Shown: positions 44,321 to 53,573, counted from the stretch's first letter. The stretch is DNA of 64,000 bases from SB25 sp029560875 (GCA_035388225.1 DAOOPM010000022.1:1-64000); one strand, 5' to 3'. A program made the numbers and translations. Notes: generated from the sequence alone by a model not told the origin.

Positions 44321-45451
44321 ATGAAGTTCGTAGTATCAAGCACTGAGCTTTTAAGCCACCTGTCGGTGGTTAGTAGGGTGATTAGCAGCAAAAACACCCT
44401 TCCTATTCTCGATAACTTCCTTTTCAAGTTAGAGGGTAACGACCTTGAAATTACCGCATCGGATTTGGAATCGACCTTAACAACCCGCATTACCCTTGAG
44501 AACGTTTCGGGTGATGGTTCTGTGGCTATTCCTTACAAAATTCTGATTGATACTTTAAAGGAATTTTCGGAACAACCGCTTACCTTCGATATCGATCCAG
44601 GTTCTCTTGCAATTGTTATTAACTCAGAGAACGGTCAGTTTAACATTGTTGGCCAACCAGCTGACGATTTTCCTGCAAAAGCAGAGATTAAGGCAGAAGG
44701 TAAAACTACTGTTAAACTAGCAGCCGATATTTTATTAAATGGTATCACCAAAACTATTTTTGCAACAGCCGACGACGAGATGCGTCCAGTAATGAACGGT
44801 ATCTTCATCGACCTTAATTCCGATGGTATCACCTTTGTTGCTTCGGACTCTCATAAGTTGGTTCGTTACCGCCGTAAGGATGTTCAGGGTGATTCTGAGT
44901 CATCATTTATTCTTCCAAAGAAACCAGCAACCTTATTAAAGAACATCCTTGCAAAGGAAACTGGTTCAATTGTTGTTGATTTTGATACAAAGAATGCACG
45001 CGTTACAATGGCAAACTACACGTTGATTTGCCGTTTGGTCGAGGGTACTTATCCTAACTACAGCGCAGTAATTCCAACCAATAATCCTAACAAGATGATT
45101 ATTGACCGTGTTGAGGTTTACAATGCACTTCGTAGGGTTTCAATTTACTCAAATGCAGCAAGCAATCTTATTAAGTTGTCGTTGACTGGTAATCAGTGCG
45201 TTGTATCTGCACAGGATTTAGACTTCTCTGTATCGGCTTACGAGCGCTTAAAATGTGAGTACGAGGGCGAGGATATGGAGATTGGTTTCAAGTCTGCCTT
45301 CCTTGTTGAGATTCTGGCAAACCTTTCTTCGTCAGATATTGTACTTTCAATGTCCGACCCATCTCGTGCAGGTTTATTGTTCCCCAACACGAACGATAAC
45401 CCCGATGAGGATGTGCTTATGTTACTAATGCCAATGATGATTGGTGCATAA
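44321..45451 (+). CDS. dnaN: DNA polymerase III beta subunit (sliding clamp)
   Basis: A 376-residue clamp of normal length. The start MKFVVSSTELLSHLSVVSRVISSKNTLPILDNFLF is typical, then FVASDSHKLVRY and EGTYPNYSAVIP, and the C terminus ends LLMPMMIGA. It holds polymerase on DNA as a ring dimer. It is not beside dnaA, so there is no sign of an origin here. The ATG at 44321 is preferred over GTG at 44318. A long terminator hairpin follows. Confidence 0.96.
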   Translation: MKFVVSSTELLSHLSVVSRVISSKNTLPILDNFLFKLEGNDLEITASDLESTLTTRITLENVSGDGSVAIPYKILIDTLKEFSEQPLTFDIDPGSLAIVINSENGQFNIVGQPADDFPAKAEIKAEGKTTVKLAADILLNGITKTIFATADDEMRPVMNGIFIDLNSDGITFVASDSHKLVRYRRKDVQGDSESSFILPKKPATLLKNILAKETGSIVVDFDTKNARVTMANYTLICRLVEGTYPNYSAVIPTNNPNKMIIDRVEVYNALRRVSIYSNAASNLIKLSLTGNQCVVSAQDLDFSVSAYERLKCEYEGEDMEIGFKSAFLVEILANLSSSDIVLSMSDPSRAGLLFPNTNDNPDEDVLMLLMPMMIGA

Positions 45452-45462
45452 TAAACTTACAT

Positions 45463-45520
45463 AAAACCTTCCCGTAGAACTGCTTCCAAAATTCTGGAAG
45501 TGTCTATGGGAAGGTTTTTT
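45463..45520 (+). terminator. terminator of dnaN
   Basis: AAAACCTTCCC (45463-45473) pairs with GGGAAGGTTTT (45508-45518), enclosing a second stem CTTCCA/TGGAAG, with a T tail. A clear long hairpin. Confidence 0.85.
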
Positions 45521-45536
45521 ATTTAAATAATAGATA

Positions 45537-46304
45537 ATGAAATTAAACATCAAAAACCCCTTGGTATTTATCGACCTTGAAACCACAGGTATTGATATTG
45601 TTAAGGATAGAATAGTTGAAATAGCAATCCTTAAGGTTACCCCCGATGGTAAGGAGGAGATGAAGGTTCGTAGAATCAATCCAGAAATGCCAATTCCTGC
45701 CGAAGTTACCGCAATTCATGGCATTTCCGATGATGATGTGAAGAATGAACCCACATTCAAGGAGGTGGCTAAATCGTTAGCCAATATGATTGAGGGTTGC
45801 GATTTTGCAGGGTTCAACTCAAATAAGTTCGATTTTCCGCTACTTGCCGAGGAGTTTTTACGTGCTGGTGTAGATTTCGATTTGAAGAAGCGTAAATTTA
45901 TTGATGTACAGACAATCTTCCATAAAATGGAAAAGCGTACGCTTTCTGCAGCCTATAAGTTTTATCTCGATAAGAATTTGGAAAATGCTCACAGTGCAGG
46001 TGCCGATTCTATGGCAACTTACGAGATTCTTGCAGCACAGCTCGATAGGTATCCTGAGTTGAAAAATGATGTTGATTTCCTTTCGGAGTATAGTTCCTTT
46101 AACCGCAATGTTGATTTCATTGGACGAATTGTACTCGACGATAATGGGGTAGAGGTATTCAACTTTGGAAAACATAAAGGAAAATCGGTGGTTGAGATTT
46201 TTCAAAAGGAGCCCAGTTACTACGCTTGGATGATGAATGGAGAGTTTCCTCTCTATACCAAGCGAGTTTTAACGGCTATATATTTAAAGATGAAACAAAA
46301 ATAG
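45537..46304 (+). CDS. DnaQ-like 3'-5' exonuclease with DUF3820 tail
   Basis: A 255-residue DEDD exonuclease. VFIDLETTGID (Exo I), EVTAIHGISDDDV and GFNSNKFDFPLLAEEF (Exo II) and AHSAGADSMATYEIL (Exo III, with the His/Asp pair) are all present, so it should be active. The C terminus (FGKHKGKSVVEI...YYAWMM) is a DUF3820-like module. It probably acts in DNA repair or proofreading. The next gene starts 7 bp after its stop. Confidence 0.9.
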   Translation: MKLNIKNPLVFIDLETTGIDIVKDRIVEIAILKVTPDGKEEMKVRRINPEMPIPAEVTAIHGISDDDVKNEPTFKEVAKSLANMIEGCDFAGFNSNKFDFPLLAEEFLRAGVDFDLKKRKFIDVQTIFHKMEKRTLSAAYKFYLDKNLENAHSAGADSMATYEILAAQLDRYPELKNDVDFLSEYSSFNRNVDFIGRIVLDDNGVEVFNFGKHKGKSVVEIFQKEPSYYAWMMNGEFPLYTKRVLTAIYLKMKQK

Positions 46305-46311
46305 AGTTTTG

Positions 46312-46953
46312 ATGATGCGGTTGCTTCTTTTAGTTTTTATTTTGCTATTGCTTCGCTCTGTTGTCTTATCAATGGAGAATCAGAAAAGAGATAGTTTAAA
46401 TAATTTAAATGCAGGAGATTCAATTAATGAACTTAGGTTTAATTATAAGCAAATTATAATTCCTTCCGTATTAATTGGATATGGAGCCGCCGGTTTTAAG
46501 AGCGATGCCATAAAAAAGTTCGATAATTGGATTAAGAATAGGATAGATAATAGTGCCTACGAGCAGATAAAAATTGACGATTACTTGCAGTATGCACCTG
46601 CCGTAACTGTTTATGCTCTTAACTTTTCAGGTGTGAAAGGTAAACACTCATTTGTTGATAGAAGTGTTATTTTGGGTACCTCTTTTCTGTTGGTATCGCT
46701 TACTGTTAGTGGACTTAAAGATTACACTAGCGTTCGACGACCCGATAGGAGTGCGATTAACTCATTCCCATCGGGACATACTGCAACTGCTTTTATGTGT
46801 GCCGAGTTTATGCATCAGGAGTATAAGGACCAATCCATTTGGTATAGCGTTGCAGGCTATACTGCTGCTACAGCAACTGGTGCTTTAAGAATGTACAATG
46901 TGAGGCATTGGTTTTCTGATGTTGCTGCTGGTGCAGGAATCGGTATTCAATGA
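46312..46953 (+). pseudogene. PAP2 phosphatase, truncated at its 3' end
   Basis: A 213-residue remnant of a PAP2/PgpB-like membrane phosphatase. The catalytic motifs are present: KDYTSVRRP (C1), FPSGHTATAF (C2) and RHWFSDVAAGAGIG (C3). But the frame stops three codons after C3, where family members normally continue through at least one more helix. The lost end abuts an LTA-synthase-like gene on the other strand that is also cut. Best explained by a deletion between two convergent genes near 46946-46952. It may retain activity; folding is doubtful. The ATG at 46312 or 46315 is possible. Confidence 0.7.
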
Positions 46954-47883
46954 GTCCATTCTAGGGGTTACATTAGGACCTCTCTTACTTCCTTGGAATT
47001 CAAAAAACTCAGCGCTTAAACTTTCTACAGTAACAAGAATAACGTTATAACGCTTTTCTTCGCCTTGGCTAGTAATTTTTCTGGTGATATTATTTATGTC
47101 ATCACTAACAAACTCGCTATTTTCAGTTTTAATTAGTGTGCGTAGTTGTGTCAAACTTTCTTCGGCAGGTTTAGTTATATAAAAGGTATTATAATCAAGT
47201 TCGTTATTTATGAAGGCGGCAAAAATAGAGTACACACCATTTTTTGATAATTCTCCGTTGTAGCGATTTTCGGTTTTTTCAGCCCAAGAATAATCAACAA
47301 TAATAAATGAAAGCACTGGTAACATTAGAAGTGCTAAGCCAGTTATTAATCGTTGTTTAAGTGTCTCTTTAGCACATATAGCTATATCAATGATTTTTTT
47401 CTTGTTAAGGAAATACATTATTGCCAAGTCAATTACAAAAATCGAACTAAGAAGAAGAGGTAGAGGATACGATTCGCGAATGTTACCTACAACTTCGGTG
47501 GTGTAAATTAGGTAATCAACTGCTATGAAATTGTAGCGAACACCAAACTCTTCCCAGAAAAAATACTCCGAAATACTGTTGAAAAGGAAGATATAGATTG
47601 TAATAAAGATAAGAATATTGGCAATCCACTTATTCTTTGATGAGTTGAAGAATCGAGTGGAAATAAACATTGAGGTTAGAACATAGAAAATCATAAAGTA
47701 GGTAAAGGCAATGGTGTCGTAGAAAAGACCTACACCATATATTCTAAGCAAATCGAATATCCCAAGGTTAACTTCGCTAAACGACATACCTAGTAAAACG
47801 GTACGTGTTATAAATGATATTATCACAAAAATAATATACAGCAATAGTATGCTTCCGTATCGGTTGGCTAGGAGTTTCTTCAT
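46885..47883 (-). pseudogene. LTA synthase-family sulfatase-like protein, truncated
   Basis: 332 codons. The N-terminal ~165 residues give five hydrophobic helices, followed by a linker and the start of the alkaline-phosphatase-like domain (VILVTVESLSAEFF, GPNVTPRMDSL). At that point homology should continue for another ~300 residues, including the catalytic Thr and metal ligands. Instead the frame enters antisense PAP2 sequence and stops at 46885. Genuine coding probably ends near 46950. Without its catalytic core the product cannot be an active transferase. Confidence 0.75.
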
Positions 47884-47982
47884 AGTTTCTTTAGTGTTTG
47901 GTTTAGTTAAGTTGATTTTGTGTAATAAACTGTAAAATAAATCAATAAATGCGTGGCAAATATAAATATTTTTTGAAAGTTT

Positions 47983-48012
47983 TTTGAATTTTCACTTCCT
48001 GCACTACCTTTG
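47983..48012 (+). promoter_or_regulatory. promoter of the diacylglycerol kinase-like gene
   Basis: TTTG (47983-47986) and TACCTTTG (48005-48012) are separated by 18 bp. This is a close match to the Bacteroidota -33/-7 pair, ending 30 bp before the ATG. Confidence 0.65.
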
Positions 48013-48042
48013 AGCCTTTCAAATTAACTTAACCAATTCGCT

Positions 48043-48939
48043 ATGTCAGTAACTAATGCTAAAGAGAAAATTATTTTTTTAATCAATCCAATTTCTGGAA
48101 CAAAAAAGAAGGATACTCTTCCTGATAGAATATTGAAATTAGTTGACAGTTCTCGTTTCGATGCCGAGGTTTATATTACTAAGCATAAAGGTGATGCTAC
48201 TGATGTTGTTAAGCAAAAGTTGGATGATGGTTACAGGCGTTTTGTGGCTGTTGGTGGCGATGGCACTGTTAACGAGATTGCAAAGGCATTGGTTGATACT
48301 GAGGGAATTTTAGGTATAATTCCAATTGGTTCTGGTAACGGCTTGGCTCGTCATTTGAAAATTCCTTTGAATTTGGAGAAATCCATGGAGTTAATAAATT
48401 CAGGTAAGTTCGATGCCATTGATTACGGTCGTATTAACGATTTACCTTTCTTCTGTACTTGTGGTGTTGGTTTCGATGCACACATTGGTTTTAAATTTGC
48501 CGAAGCAACTAGTCGCGGTTTTATGACATACCTGAAGACAACACTTAAGGAGTACTTTAACTATAAACCTAAGAAGTATAGGTTGACAATAAACGGCGAG
48601 CAGAAACTAAAAACAAGAGCGTTCTTAATTACTGTAGCCAATGCTTCGCAGTATGGAAATAACGCTTACATATCGCCTAAGTCCGATATTCAGGATGGTG
48701 AACTTGAGATTTGCGTGTTGGCCCCATTTAGAACATACCGAAGCGTAGGAATAGGCATTCGTTTATTCGCAAAAACCATGGACAAGAGTCCTAAAATGAC
48801 CACAATAAAGGCTGAAAATATTGTTCTTAAGCGTAAAAAGGCAGGTGTTGTGCATTTCGATGGAGAGCCTTGTATGATGGGGCGAAAGCTCAAAATTAAT
48901 ATTGTCCCCAAGGGTTTAAAGGTGATGATTGCCGATTAA
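48043..48939 (+). CDS. diacylglycerol kinase-family lipid kinase (YegS/DagK-like)
   Basis: A 298-residue kinase. FLINPISGTKKKD at the N terminus, VGGDGTVNEIAKAL (about 73-86) and GIIPIGSGNGLARHL (about 95-109) are the nucleotide-binding signatures. A C-terminal beta domain with YISPKSDIQDGELEI and FDGEP closes it. It phosphorylates diacylglycerol or a sphingoid/ceramide lipid; the lipid is not readable from sequence, and sphingolipid use is possible in Bacteroidota. Confidence 0.88.
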   Translation: MSVTNAKEKIIFLINPISGTKKKDTLPDRILKLVDSSRFDAEVYITKHKGDATDVVKQKLDDGYRRFVAVGGDGTVNEIAKALVDTEGILGIIPIGSGNGLARHLKIPLNLEKSMELINSGKFDAIDYGRINDLPFFCTCGVGFDAHIGFKFAEATSRGFMTYLKTTLKEYFNYKPKKYRLTINGEQKLKTRAFLITVANASQYGNNAYISPKSDIQDGELEICVLAPFRTYRSVGIGIRLFAKTMDKSPKMTTIKAENIVLKRKKAGVVHFDGEPCMMGRKLKINIVPKGLKVMIAD

Positions 48940-48971
48940 GAGTTTTTGGCAAGTAGTTATAGTATAAGAAC

Positions 48972-49583
48972 ATGAAAATAATTTGTATTGGCAGGAATTA
49001 TAGGGAGCATGCAAAGGAGATGAACTCCGATGTACCCGATAAGCCTGTATTCTTTATAAAACCCGATACCTGTTTAAATAGAAACAATCAACCATTCTTT
49101 TATCCTGAGTTTACTAAGGATTTGCATTACGAGTTGGAGGTGGTTATTCGGTTCAACCGTATTGGAAGGAGTGTTAACAAACGGTTCGCCCATAGGTATT
49201 ACGATGCAGTTAGTTTAGGAATAGATTTTACCGCACGCGATTTGCAGCAGGAGTGTAAGCAAAAGGGGTTACCTTGGGAAATTGCTAAGGCATTCGATTA
49301 TTCGGCGCCTATAGGCGAGTTTATTCCTAAGGAGGAAATTGAAGATTTAGGCAATATTGAGTTTCGTTTGGAGAAGAACGATATGGTTGTTCAGCAAGGC
49401 AATACCCGTGATATGATTTTTAGTTTCGATGAACTTATCGACTATGTTTCTCGGTTTGTAACATTCCGTATAGGCGATTATATGTATACAGGTACCCCTG
49501 CTGGAGTTGGCCCAGTTCAGGTTGGCGATAGGCTAAAAGGGTATTTGAACAACAGGCTAATGTTCGATTTCTTTGTTCGATAG
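48972..49583 (+). CDS. fumarylacetoacetate hydrolase-family protein
   Basis: A 203-residue FAH-domain protein. CIGRNYREHAKEM, PVFFIKPDTCL, HYELEVVIRF (metal-binding Glu residues), FTARDLQQECKQKGLPWEIAKAFDYSAPIG and YTGTPAGVGPVQVGD are in order. It is likely an oxaloacetate tautomerase, acylpyruvase or related hydrolase; the exact substrate is uncertain. It follows the lipid kinase by 32 bp. Confidence 0.88.
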   Translation: MKIICIGRNYREHAKEMNSDVPDKPVFFIKPDTCLNRNNQPFFYPEFTKDLHYELEVVIRFNRIGRSVNKRFAHRYYDAVSLGIDFTARDLQQECKQKGLPWEIAKAFDYSAPIGEFIPKEEIEDLGNIEFRLEKNDMVVQQGNTRDMIFSFDELIDYVSRFVTFRIGDYMYTGTPAGVGPVQVGDRLKGYLNNRLMFDFFVR

Positions 49584-49601
49584 AGTTTGTGTAGAATTGA
49601 T

Positions 49602-49668
49602 TGTCGCCCTGAACTTGTTTCAGGGTCTTTTTTTGACTAAGAGATTCCGAAACAAGTTCGGAATGACA
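49602..49668. repeat. second inverted pair of the REP-like palindromic family
   Basis: The left arm 49602-49628 (TGTCGCCCTGAACTTG and on) and the inverted right arm 49641-49668 (ending TTCGGAATGACA) are each palindromic around AACTTGTTTC-like centres. They are separated by a T-run-containing spacer of 12 bp, the same layout as 43072-43134. The first hairpin plus T run may act as terminator for the FAH gene. Confidence 0.75.
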
Positions 49669-49682
49669 TTGAGCAAGCAATA

Positions 49683-50942
49683 CTATCTCTCTTTAAATTT
49701 TTCTGCGGCTGATTGTCCCGCCAACCAACCTGTTGAAAATGCAATTTGTAGGTTGTAACCACCAGTATTGCCTGATAAATCGATAACCTCTCCTGCAAAG
49801 TAAAGTCCATCAATTAGTTTAGAGGCCATTGTTTTGCTATCAATCTCATTCAAACTAATGCCACCAGCGGTTATAATGGCTTCGTTCCAATCTCTATGTC
49901 CACGCATATTCAGGTTGAAACCCTTTAGCATATTTATCAGCGAATTTCTTTCGTCGTTTGTTAACTCTGCTGCACTCTTTAGAGAACTAAGCTTTAGGTG
50001 TCTGAGAAAAACAGAAACCAGCTGAGAGGGTAGGAGGTCGCGCAAAAGCATATTTACAGTGTAACTTTTACCTTTGGTAGCATCGCGTTCAATTCGGTTG
50101 AACAACTTATCGTTACTAAGTGCAGGTTTTAGGTCAATGCTGATATGTACCTTGTTGCCTGCCCTAAATGCATCAATTGCTTTCAGGCTCAGTCTGAGAA
50201 TGCAAGGGCCATCAACTCCATAATCGGTAAATTCCACCTCGCCGAATTCCTCATCAACCTTGCGTCCATCAATGTAAAGCGAAGCGTTTACATTTCGTAG
50301 ATTCAACTTATTAAGTTGAGGGAACGAAGGATGCGTTTCAATCCCAGTTAACGAAGGACGTAATTCTACAATGGTATGCCCCAACTGCTTTGCAAATCTA
50401 TATCCATCGCCAGTTGAACCGGTGGCAGGGTAGGATTTTCCTCCTGTTGCAATGATTATATATGGAGCAATAATCTCAGAGTTATCCTCTAGTTTAACTC
50501 CTTTAACTGTTTTATTCTCTTCAATAATGTTTGTAACAGGGCAATGGTTATAAATCTCTGCGCCATTATTTTTAGCCCATTTAACCAATCCATCGGCAAC
50601 ATCCCAAGCCTTGCCTGAGGCGGGGAAAACTCTTTGTCCGCGTTCAGTTACTGTTTCAACCCCCATTTCGTGAAGAATTTCAATAATTTGCTTATTGAAT
50701 AAGGCTCCAAATGCTTTATTCAGGAATCTGGGATTTGGTGTGATTTCCTGAATAAACTCATTGAATGGACGCATATTGGTTATATTGCATCGGCCTTTCC
50801 CTGTAATGCGAAGTTTACGGGCAGGCTTTTCCATTTTTTCCAGAACAATAACCTTAGCGCCAAGCATAGCGGCTCTTCCTGCCGCTATTAATCCTGCTGG
50901 TCCTGCGCCTATAACAATTAAATCGTACGATTTTTGTTGCAT
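49683..50942 (-). CDS. HI0933/BaiN-like flavoprotein (NAD(P)/FAD-dependent oxidoreductase)
   Basis: A 419-residue flavoprotein. VIGAGPAGLIAAGRAAMLGAKVIVLEK (FAD Rossmann), GKGRCNITN (about 50-58), IATGGKSYPATGSTGDGY and GLYFAGEVIDLSGNTGGYNLQIAFSTG at the C terminus define the HI0933 family. Members include a bile-acid dehydroxylation enzyme in gut clostridia, but most are uncharacterised. The ATG overlaps the stop of the upstream HD-like gene (TAATG), so translation is coupled. Confidence 0.9.
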   Translation of the reverse strand: MQQKSYDLIVIGAGPAGLIAAGRAAMLGAKVIVLEKMEKPARKLRITGKGRCNITNMRPFNEFIQEITPNPRFLNKAFGALFNKQIIEILHEMGVETVTERGQRVFPASGKAWDVADGLVKWAKNNGAEIYNHCPVTNIIEENKTVKGVKLEDNSEIIAPYIIIATGGKSYPATGSTGDGYRFAKQLGHTIVELRPSLTGIETHPSFPQLNKLNLRNVNASLYIDGRKVDEEFGEVEFTDYGVDGPCILRLSLKAIDAFRAGNKVHISIDLKPALSNDKLFNRIERDATKGKSYTVNMLLRDLLPSQLVSVFLRHLKLSSLKSAAELTNDERNSLINMLKGFNLNMRGHRDWNEAIITAGGISLNEIDSKTMASKLIDGLYFAGEVIDLSGNTGGYNLQIAFSTGWLAGQSAAEKFKER

Positions 50943-51802
50943 TAACCTATTAGTATTGCGGAGGTAACATTTAGCTCGCTCTTAAGTTTACTGAAAAAGT
51001 ACAACGGATAACTTGCAGATGATGTGTTTATTGCAATTGATATGGTTTTATCGATGCTCTGTTTCTTTTCTACAAGTTGCTCTTTAAGGATTTTGAACAC
51101 GGCTAACTGACTATCAGGATTATTAAGCCCTTGTGACATTTCCGAGTCAAGTTCGATAAAAAAGTTTAGAGTTTCCATATACCGAACTCTTTGTTTATCG
51201 GCAAATCGATGTAACGATGAGTAGGCATTGGTAAAGTTGTTAAACCGGTTCTTTAGATTCTTAATCACCTTTTTGGAAATTTCACTATCGGGAATGCCTC
51301 GCTTAAGATAAATCTCAATATATCTGAAGATTCCAATAATTCCTATTGCATCTAAATCGTCAGCAGTAGAAACTAACCTGTTGAGGCAAACCATATCCTC
51401 GGGTTTAGTTACAACACCCGATTTAACTGATTTATCGTCGTGGAATTCTATTGCTTGCACCACTGCATCAATATTTTTAATGGCAATGTTTGGATATTGA
51501 TTGTAATAATTCCTGCAAATTTGTCCACCAAGTTTGCCATGAACTTCCCCAATATCAATTGTTAAACCTGAGTCGTGAAAAAAGCAAGCAACAATTGCAT
51601 TCTCAATTAAATCATTAGGTATGTCAAGCCCAGCCTTATGAAGTTCAATGATTAACCCACGGCAATGAAGCCAAACTCTTAGATGATGTAAAGCATCGTG
51701 CGATGGTAAATTTGTGTTCTCAAATACCTTAACCATATACTTATATAGTTCGTAAAGGTGCTTCTGTTCAACTAGGTGGATTTGTTCTAAGAGTTTTTCC
51801 AT
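50942..51802 (-). CDS. HD-domain-like phosphohydrolase
   Basis: A 286-residue cytoplasmic protein. HDALHHLRVW, then ACFFHDSGLTIDIGEVHG with the HD pair, and a later IEFHDDKS are arranged like a metal-dependent HD phosphohydrolase. The rest is helical. The ATG at 51802 is used. It ends at the start codon of the BaiN-like gene. Its substrate is unknown. Confidence 0.72.
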   Translation of the reverse strand: MEKLLEQIHLVEQKHLYELYKYMVKVFENTNLPSHDALHHLRVWLHCRGLIIELHKAGLDIPNDLIENAIVACFFHDSGLTIDIGEVHGKLGGQICRNYYNQYPNIAIKNIDAVVQAIEFHDDKSVKSGVVTKPEDMVCLNRLVSTADDLDAIGIIGIFRYIEIYLKRGIPDSEISKKVIKNLKNRFNNFTNAYSSLHRFADKQRVRYMETLNFFIELDSEMSQGLNNPDSQLAVFKILKEQLVEKKQSIDKTISIAINTSSASYPLYFFSKLKSELNVTSAILIG

Positions 51803-51851
51803 TTTGATAAATTTATCCGTTGTAAAGTTAAGGACTCTTACGATTAAGAAA

Positions 51852-51885
51852 AAAAGCAGGACCAATTATTTTAAGTCCTGCTTTT
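51852..51885 (-). terminator. intrinsic terminator of the small HTH gene
   Basis: AAAAGCAGGAC (51852-51862) pairs with 51875-51885 around a 12-nt loop, with T-rich flank on the minus strand. It sits 22 bp beyond the stop at 51907. Confidence 0.8.
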
Positions 51886-51906
51886 ATGAGAAAACTAAAA
51901 TTGTGT

Positions 51907-52167
51907 CTACACTAGTTCCTTTGACTTAGCGATGATTTCATTGGCTAAATCGAGGATTGTAGTATCGTCAAGTGTAACTATTCCACCATCGGGGCCTTGT
52001 TCCACATGCATTCCTACCGCACCACCAACATCATAGTGTGTACCACCAAAATAATTGCGGACAGTTTCAACATTGATGTTTAACTTGTCCGCAATAACTT
52101 GCATGCTGCCAGCAGGAAGGTTATCTTTAACCCTCCTGAGTTCATTGAATGTGATTAGTTTCGTCAT
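51907..52167 (-). CDS. small helix-turn-helix protein
   Basis: An 86-residue protein. The N-terminal half, FNELRRVKDNLPAGSMQVIADKLNINVETVRNYFGG, reads as a helix-turn-helix. The second half holds a short Gly-rich loop, a DDTTILDLANEI helix and an acidic/basic tail. Probably a small DNA-binding protein conserved in Bacteroidota; its targets are not known. It is monocistronic with its own terminator. Confidence 0.75.
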   Translation of the reverse strand: MTKLITFNELRRVKDNLPAGSMQVIADKLNINVETVRNYFGGTHYDVGGAVGMHVEQGPDGGIVTLDDTTILDLANEIIAKSKELV

Positions 52168-52400
52168 ATTATAAGAGTTTAGAACTACAGTTTAATTCTC
52201 TAAATATATAAAAATTAATTGAAGAATAAAATCAAATTAACATACTTTTTGCTTAATTTTTATTAACAACCTTCAACATATATTTTAACGTTTTTATTGC
52301 TTTTTTGTTGGGGTTTTATTCTAGTATTTTGGTTGTGTTTAGAATGTTTTTTTATTCATGGAGTTTATCTGCAGAACGTCATATGTCGATTATTTTTCAA

Positions 52401-52432
52401 TTTGTCACTTGTTCCTATTCTGGCTATATTTG
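52401..52432 (+). promoter_or_regulatory. promoter of the HAD hydrolase gene
   Basis: TTTG (52401-52404), a 20-bp spacer and TATATTTG (52425-52432) match the -33/-7 Bacteroidota pattern, with a short leader to the ATG at 52452. The preceding AT-rich 52168-52400 has nothing else I can call. Confidence 0.6.
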
Positions 52433-52451
52433 AGCATTAAAACTGTGTTTG

Positions 52452-53270
52452 ATGATTAAGATGGTGGTTACCGACCTTGATGGTACGCTCTTAAGTAGTA
52501 ATTCCGATTATAGTTCTAAAAACCTATCTACGCTTCACCGTTTGGGCGAGATGGGGGCTATCCGTGTTATTGCTACAGGACGGTCTCCATATTCAGCATC
52601 AAAAGTTATACCCAACGATTTTCCTATCGATTACTTGGTTTTTTCCTCAGGTGCAGGAATTATTCGCTGGAGCGATAAATCGATTGTTTATATCACTGAA
52701 CTGAATTCCTCTAAAGTTCAGGAGATAATTGATTTATTTGTTGATTTAAAAGTCGATTTTATGGTTCAGGAACCAATTCCTCAGAATCATATTTTCCACT
52801 ACCATTCCTCAGGGAATCCTAATCCCGATTTCGACCGTAGGTTGGCTGTTTATAAGGATTTTTGTAGTCCACTAATACTAGGTGTTTCTTATCCCGATAA
52901 TGCCACGCAATTGATTGCTGTTTTACCACCAAATCCAGAGTTGTTCTACTCACTTGAAAGTAAACTTACAGGAATAAAAGTTATAAGGGCAACATCGCCA
53001 TTGGATGGTGAGTCCATTTGGATGGAGATTTTCCCCGAAGGTGTTTCAAAAGGGCATAGCGTGGATTGGCTATGTAATTATCTAGGAGACATACAGCCCA
53101 ACGAAATTTTGGCCATAGGAAACGATTATAACGACCTCGATTTGCTAGACTATACACCAAATAGTTATTTAGTTGCCAATGCGCCAGATGAGTTAAAACA
53201 AAAATTCAAGGTTGTTGCATCGAACGATGAGTCGGGGTTTGCCGAAGCGGTGAAGAAGGGGGTTGGTTGA
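52452..53270 (+). CDS. HAD-superfamily Cof-type hydrolase
   Basis: A 272-residue HAD phosphatase with a C2-type cap. VVTDLDGTLL (nucleophile and general-acid Asp) opens the protein, VIATGRSPYSA is motif II, and SKGHSVDWLC and AIGNDYNDLDLL are motifs III/IV. It probably acts on sugar phosphates or FMN-like substrates. The ATG at 52452 is preferred over the preceding TTG. Confidence 0.9.
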   Translation: MIKMVVTDLDGTLLSSNSDYSSKNLSTLHRLGEMGAIRVIATGRSPYSASKVIPNDFPIDYLVFSSGAGIIRWSDKSIVYITELNSSKVQEIIDLFVDLKVDFMVQEPIPQNHIFHYHSSGNPNPDFDRRLAVYKDFCSPLILGVSYPDNATQLIAVLPPNPELFYSLESKLTGIKVIRATSPLDGESIWMEIFPEGVSKGHSVDWLCNYLGDIQPNEILAIGNDYNDLDLLDYTPNSYLVANAPDELKQKFKVVASNDESGFAEAVKKGVG

Positions 53271-53414
53271 TTAGTCAATGGGTGAATAGGATAATGGGTG
53301 AATAAGGGAATAAGGCATTTAGTGAATTTGATATATACAGAGGAGAAGGACGACTGCAAAGTTGTAAATAGTGAATTAAAAAGTCACAACATTAATGAGG
53401 TGCAATATAAATAG

Positions 53415-53440
53415 CCCCGAGTTTTAACTCGGGGTTTATT
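53415..53440 (+). terminator. intrinsic terminator downstream of the HAD gene
   Basis: CCCCGAGTT-TT-AACTCGGGG (53415-53434) is followed by TTTATT. It is 145 bp beyond the stop; the DNA between has repeated ATGGGTGAATA-like units and no gene. Confidence 0.8.
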
Positions 53441-53441
53441 A

Positions 53442-53573
53442 ATGTGCCATATTAAACGTGATGCACGTAAAAGCGATGGTTTGAAAGATTTTAGAATAGT
53501 TGCATCGCAATGGATACATATTGGTATGGAAAAAATGAATACCAATCCACCATTAAACCTATTTACCGATTAA
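53442..53573 (+). CDS. possible 43-residue protein
   Basis: An ATG-to-TAA frame of 44 codons (starting MCHIKRDARK, ending LNLFTD) that fills the gap between the HAD terminator and mltG. Composition is protein-like, but it has no promoter or ribosome site I can see and begins immediately after a terminator. It may be chance or a gene remnant. Confidence 0.22.
   Translation: MCHIKRDARKSDGLKDFRIVASQWIHIGMEKMNTNPPLNLFTD

Noticed and set aside
44321..45451. Replication origin near dnaN
   Set aside because: No dnaA, no DnaA-box cluster and no AT-rich unwinding element was noticed nearby.
46885..47883. Functional LTA synthase
   Set aside because: The catalytic threonine region and metal ligands are missing because the frame ends shortly after the sulfatase domain begins.
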